From Porphyra umbilicalis (lineage: Eukaryota > Rhodophyta > Bangiophyceae > Bangiales > Bangiaceae), in the NCBI GenBank assembly GCA_002049455.2, contig KV919340.1, forward strand, positions 1 to 21,151: 21,151 bases of DNA. The letters are read 5' to 3'. How positions within the stretch are numbered: position 1 is the first letter of the stretch; every line of letters begins with the position of its first letter. This document shows positions 17,131 to 21,151 of this stretch, one piece after another. Under the pieces are notes generated by a model. It did no database searches. It was given only the letters and a program-made list of their open reading frames with translations, and was not told the origin of the DNA. The translations under genes and the position numbers were made by a program.

Positions 17131-18660
17131 AACCCCACGCGGTGGGTCGCTGGTGAGCGCCCCTCACGGTCGCCGGGGGAGTGCCGCGTCGGATCACCAG
17201 CGTGGCCCCCACCCCCCCCCCCCCCCCTGCCTCGAAGCGTGCGCTTTCCGCCGCCGGCGTGCCTTCGGTCAACGTCGACGGACGGTGGGCGGCGCTGGGG
17301 GGGCGTGCCGTCGACGCGCACCCACGGGCGGCGCGGCTGGCGGCGGCGGCGGTCGGTGGCGGCGGCAGCCGAGGCCAGCGGCAGCCACCCTGTCGCAACT
17401 GACGCAGCGGCGGCCGCCTCCCCAACCGCCGCCACCAATGCCGACGGTGGCGGTGCGGCTCGGCGTTGCCGTTGCGGCGGCCGCCGCGCCGCGCGCGCAC
17501 CCGCACCCGCGGCCGCCACTGCCGCTGCCGCGGCAGGGCGCCGTCGGCTCCAAGCCGCCGCCGCCGGTGCCAGGAATCACCACAGCCGCAGCGGCGGCGG
17601 CGGCGGCGACGGTGGTGGCGCCGCTCCAACGCGGCGGCGGTGGCGGCGGCGGCGGCGACGGCACCCCAACAGTGCCGACGGTGGTGGCTCTCGCCGCCAC
17701 ATCGACAGCGCTCGCCCCGTTCCCCGCCGTCTGCGTATCGCGGCGGCCGCGGCGGACGACCCCCCCCCCCCCGCTGCGCCGGCCACCGCGCCCGCAGGGC
17801 ATGGGCGCCGCGCCACTCTGCGCACGCGGCGGCTTTTTTGCAACCGGCCCCCCTGGGTGCGCTGCCCCGCCGCGCGCGCCGCTGCGGCGCCCCACTGTTG
17901 GCCGCGCATGCCGCCGGTGCGTGGCGGGGGGGTGGCGGGTCACGGGAGCCACCGCCCTCCCCGCCCGGGCGCTGGCGGCGACGCCCGTCTGCGACCGCCG
18001 ACGCTCGGCCGGGGCGTGACATTCGCGGGCGCGCTGTGCAGCGGGGGCACCCTGCCTCGCCGCCATCAGCGGGCGCTCGGCGCTCGCGACGGCAGACGGG
18101 CGGGGGGGGGGCGCCGCGCCGACGGCGCGTCGGGTGCCGGCGGCGGCCGGTTTGGGCGTCGGTCGCGACCGACGCACCCCCCACCCCGACGTTGGGGCGG
18201 GGGTGCCGGTGGGGGGGGGACCCGCGCCGGTGGTGGTGCTGCTGCCGCCACCGCTGCTGCGGGCGCCCGCCGCTGTGCGGTGGTGGTGGCGGTTGTGGCG
18301 GCTGCCACGACGAGGGCGGTGGACGAGGGTGCTGTTTTTGGGGGCTCTGATTCCCTCGCTTCCAGAGCCACCGCACCACTGGGGTGCGGCGCGCGTGCCG
18401 CTTGAGGGGGACCCCGGCGGGCGCGTCCATGGCGTCGGCGGCTCCCCCGATGGCGCCGGCGTCTTTGACGACTTATTCCACTTCTTCTGTCGGGCGTTGT
18501 GCTGCGGCCTTGACGGCCCGTTCCAGCAGCCACGGGGGGGGGGGTCAGCGTGGCGACCGCCGGCAGGCGGTGGGCGCGTCGGGTGGGCGCTGTGCGGCGG
18601 CTGAGCGCGTGGGGGGTGGTGGGGGAGGGTGAGTGTTGGGCATGACGCCGTCGCCATCGC
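17131..18660. other. Ultra-GC-rich region open on both strands
   Basis: Several frames of 290-495 codons overlap on both strands because almost no stop codons occur. The best single candidate is the minus frame 17269-18657 (462 codons, ATG at 18657): Pro/Arg/Ser-rich, with a basic QKKWNKSSK stretch near residue 58 and long Pro, Ala and Gly runs, its codons mostly ending in G or C. The competing minus frame from 18430 includes an equally natural Ala/Asp/Gly-rich segment at its start, and plus-strand frames are also GC-biased. A real gene, perhaps spliced, is likely, but neither strand nor frame can be fixed by reading. No domain is visible. Confidence 0.4.
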
Positions 18661-19138
18661 TGACGGTCGTCGGCGGGCGCGGCGGGCAAGGGGGTACTGA
18701 CCTCATCGTGCCCGACGCGCGCGCGTGGCCTCCGTGGCGGACCGTGCGCGGCAGCAGCGTCTTGCGGCGATGCGTTGCGCAGGCGAGCCGCCCGCACGTA
18801 CGGCGTGGGAGGATGTGCGGAGCGGGTGGGGTCAGGCGGCAAGCGCGGGACGCGTCGCAGGGTTGGGGGGGTGCATGCGATGGACACACGGCGATGCCTC
18901 GGTGGAATAGCAGATCGGTCTGGTGTTTTTTTGTTCATTGCGCGGCAACACATACGCGCAGGCCGCGCCGCCCAGTGTCTGGCCGCAGACCGTCAGCCGG
19001 CGTCGAGCGGCCGCCGCAACGCCTGCGGCGCAGCAACGTGCACAGCCCCCTCGCCCATAAAAGCAAAGCAGCACGCCCCCAACCCGACTCGCTCACCCCG
19101 CTCGGCTGGCGCTCCGCGCCCCCCCCACTCCTCCCCAC
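18661..19138. other. Spacer 3' of the Gly-rich gene
   Basis: GC-rich DNA with short frames on both strands and no domain. The part next to 19138 should be the 3' region of the minus-strand Gly-rich gene. I see no RNA gene or clear terminator-like signal. Confidence 0.35.
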
Positions 19139-21151
19139 TCAATAGTACCCCCCGTTGCCCCCGCCACCCCCGTGGTAGTAGTTGTTGTAGTGCTGCTGTT
19201 GCTGCGCGGCGGCGGCGGCCGCGGCGGCCGCCACCGCCGCTGACCCCCCATGGCCGCCGCTCATGCTCGCCCCCCCCCCCCCCGGGCCGCCCCCACCGGC
19301 CGGCCCCATATCCCACGATTCGGTGGGGGCATAGCCGAGGGCACCGCCGCCGCCCCCACCGACATCTCCGACCATGCCACCATAGCCGGCGCCTCCGCCG
19401 TCAACGTCGCCATATTTGGCGTCGGCCCCGCCGGGCGCGCCGCCACCATACCCACCGTACATGCCGGCGCTGTGCATCGGCGGCGGGACGCCGCCGCCGC
19501 CGCCATTACCGCCGCCGCCATTGCCGACGCCGCCCATCCCGCCACCGCCGGGCGCGCCGCCTCCGGGGCCAAGCGGTAGGCCCGCATCATAGCTGCCGCT
19601 GGTCGGGAAGCCGCCGCTGCCAAAACGCCCAAATGGGGCGCCGCTGCCATTGTCTCCCGCGCCACCTCCGCCGCCGCCGCCGCCGCCAGCGCCGCCATTG
19701 CCGCCACCCCCGTTGCCGCCGCCGCCCCCGTTACCGCCGTACGTCGGTGGGAAGCGGTAGCCGCCAGCCGCATGCGGAGGCGGCGGCGGCATGTAGGCAC
19801 CCGGCGGGAAGCCGTACGGCGCCATGGGCGAGTACGGGTTGAACCCGAGCGGCATGCCGTACTGACCAGACGCGGCGACGGTTGCCGCCGCCATGGCCAT
19901 CGCGTCAAAGCCGCCGGGAGGCGGCACGCCGCCACCGCCGCCACCACCACCGCTGCCGCCACCGCCACCGCCGCCGTCCGTCGAGTCGGCCGATTTGCCC
20001 AACCCCCCGCCGCCGTCTTTGCCGACGCCGCCGCCGTCCATGCTCCCCCCCGCGGCACCCGCAAATGCCCCATACGGGTCGTAAAACGGGGGCATCAGCC
20101 CCCCACCGCGATCCCCATTGCCGGGGGTGTCGTAGCCAAAGCCGCCATTGTAAACCATTGGCGGCGGCGGCATCATGTACGGGGGGGGGGCATAGCCGAG
20201 ATGAGGAGGGGGGGCGCCGCCCGCGCCCGCGCCCGCGCCAGGCCCCGGCGACGGCAGCGCCGCGTACGGGCCGGGGCGCGTCGCCGCGCCAGGCGGGGGG
20301 AGAGCAACGAGGTGTGCCGCGAGAGGGGGAGGGGGCGCCGGCACCGGAGCCGTCGCCACCGCCGCCGGCGGAGCGCCGCGCCGCACCGCCGCCGCCGTCG
20401 ACCGCGACGGGGACGGAGCAGGCGCGGCGGGGGCGGCGGGTGGCTGGGGAGCGGGTGCCGCCGCCGCCGCCGCGTCGCCGCCCGGCGGCGTGGCCTCCTC
20501 GGCGGGCGGCTGCAGCGTCGCCGGCGGCGACGGTGCGTCGCGGGCGCCCCCGTCTGGGCGGGTCGCACCCGTGCCGTCCACCCCACCGCCGTGGACGCCC
20601 GAGTCGGCCGCGCTCGACACTGCTGGTGCCGGCGCAGGTGCCGGCGCCGAACGTGTCGCCACCGAAAAGGACCCAAATTGCAACCCCAACACCTCCACCC
20701 GGGGGGGTGGCGGCGGCGCGCGCGTCACGACGCGGGTGGTCTTAACCTTGGGCGCGGTCGCCACAGGCGCAGCGGTGGCAGGCGGGGGTGGCGCGGCAGC
20801 CGTCGGCGGCGGCGGCGGCGCCGGGGTCGGCTCGGGGCTGACCACCTGAGGGGCAGGCTCTGACGACACCGGGATGTCGGCTGGTTTGGCCGGCTCTGCC
20901 AGATCGACCGGCTTTGGGGTGCTGTCGGCGACCGCCTCTGGCGCCGGCGCCGGCACCGGCGCCTCAGGCTCCGATGCTAGGTCAGTCGCCTCGGCCGCTG
21001 TCGGCTCTGTGGTAGACGACGCGGCCGCCGGCGCCTCGTCGGCGTCGGTCTGCCCCACGGCGGGCGCCGCCGCCTCCCCCCCTCCGCAGCGTCGGCCGGC
21101 GCATCCGCCAGCGGGGCGGCCTCCAGAGCTGGCGGCACCGGCGGCGCTGCA
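19139..21151 (-). CDS. Gly/Pro-rich disordered protein, 5' end off window
   Basis: The minus frame is open from the right edge of the window to TGA at 19139-19141. The first start-like codon inside is a GTG at 21058, which need not be the true start. Counting from there (639 residues), 1-120 is Ala/Pro/Glu-rich and acidic. Residues 121-133 form a short ordered-looking motif with LGLQFGSF. Pro/Ala/Ser-rich sequence follows to about 260. The rest is Gly/Pro/Tyr/Asn-rich with PPYM, FYDPYGAF and NPYSPM blocks and long Gly runs. The end is prion-like, Gln/Asn/Tyr-rich. LQFGSF resembles the short QFG motif of UBAP2/Lingerer- and GIP1-like proteins, which also have disordered Gly/Pro/Tyr tails, but the similarity is too short to name it. 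A C7 run at 21076-21082 may hide a frameshift. Confidence 0.7.
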   Translation of the reverse strand, partial: CSAAGAASSGGRPAGGCAGRRCGGGEAAAPAVGQTDADEAPAAASSTTEPTAAEATDLASEPEAPVPAPAPEAVADSTPKPVDLAEPAKPADIPVSSEPAPQVVSPEPTPAPPPPPTAAAPPPPATAAPVATAPKVKTTRVVTRAPPPPPRVEVLGLQFGSFSVATRSAPAPAPAPAVSSAADSGVHGGGVDGTGATRPDGGARDAPSPPATLQPPAEEATPPGGDAAAAAAPAPQPPAAPAAPAPSPSRSTAAAVRRGAPPAAVATAPVPAPPPPLAAHLVALPPPGAATRPGPYAALPSPGPGAGAGAGGAPPPHLGYAPPPYMMPPPPMVYNGGFGYDTPGNGDRGGGLMPPFYDPYGAFAGAAGGSMDGGGVGKDGGGGLGKSADSTDGGGGGGGSGGGGGGGGVPPPGGFDAMAMAAATVAASGQYGMPLGFNPYSPMAPYGFPPGAYMPPPPPHAAGGYRFPPTYGGNGGGGGNGGGGNGGAGGGGGGGGGAGDNGSGAPFGRFGSGGFPTSGSYDAGLPLGPGGGAPGGGGMGGVGNGGGGNGGGGGVPPPMHSAGMYGGYGGGAPGGADAKYGDVDGGGAGYGGMVGDVGGGGGGALGYAPTESWDMGPAGGGGPGGGGASMSGGHGGSAAVAAAAAAAAAQQQQHYNNYYHGGGGGNGGYY

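Noticed and set aside
19250..20863. Arg/Ala-rich plus-strand frames antisense to the Gly/Pro-rich protein
   Set aside because: Complementary shadows of Gly/Pro/Ala codons; no domain and no better start than the minus frame.
1..21151. tRNA genes, CRISPR arrays and bacterial-type operons
   Set aside because: No tRNA T-loop/acceptor arrangement, no regularly spaced short repeats with unique spacers, and no closely packed gene cluster was seen.

Overview
This is a very GC-rich eukaryotic nuclear window. Genes are sparse and intron-poor, proteins are full of poly-Gly, poly-Pro and poly-Ala tracts, and G/C homopolymers of 10-16 bases are common. The identifiable proteins (a TFIIH subunit, a sterol C-5 desaturase, a SANT/Myb-type protein) are eukaryotic. 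The style resembles bangiophyte red algae such as Porphyra/Pyropia. That placement is inference from composition and gene architecture; a GC-rich green alga or another protist is not excluded. I saw no rRNA, convincing tRNA, CRISPR array or bacterial operon.

Left part (1-9.0 kb): mostly non-coding, GC-variable and repeat-decorated. It holds a 26-bp minisatellite (about 375-590), a 100-bp near-perfect palindrome (1167-1266), weak coding-like remnants (3.0-3.7, 4.35-4.9 and 5.1-5.7 kb), dyad-rich AT-richer DNA (7.18-7.75 kb) and a 30-bp tandem duplication (8907-8966). The one good gene here is at 6217-6768. It encodes a small protein made of two 104-residue units; a four-cysteine motif is intact only in the second.

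Middle part (9.0-15.7 kb): an acidic, low-complexity protein with two C-terminal SANT/Myb-like repeats on the minus strand (9091-10434). Next come a perfect 19-bp inverted repeat and a 678-bp candidate transposon-like element with terminal inverted repeats (11260-11937). After these lie TFIIH subunit Tfb4/p34 on the plus strand, best modelled as two exons (12669-14134), and a convergent sterol C-5 desaturase on the minus strand (14765-15670) ending in an ER dilysine signal.

Right part (15.7-21.15 kb): about 1.4 kb with no convincing gene, then an extremely GC-rich stretch (17.1-18.66 kb) open on both strands that I could not resolve. The window ends with a long Gly/Pro-rich disordered protein on the minus strand that runs off the right edge.

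The recognisable genes do not form a pathway: basal transcription/DNA repair, sterol synthesis, a probable DNA-binding protein and a disordered protein sit together as ordinary eukaryotic neighbours. The points most worth a second look are the duplicated cysteine-motif protein with paired Cys-to-Gly losses and the repeat/dyad structures.
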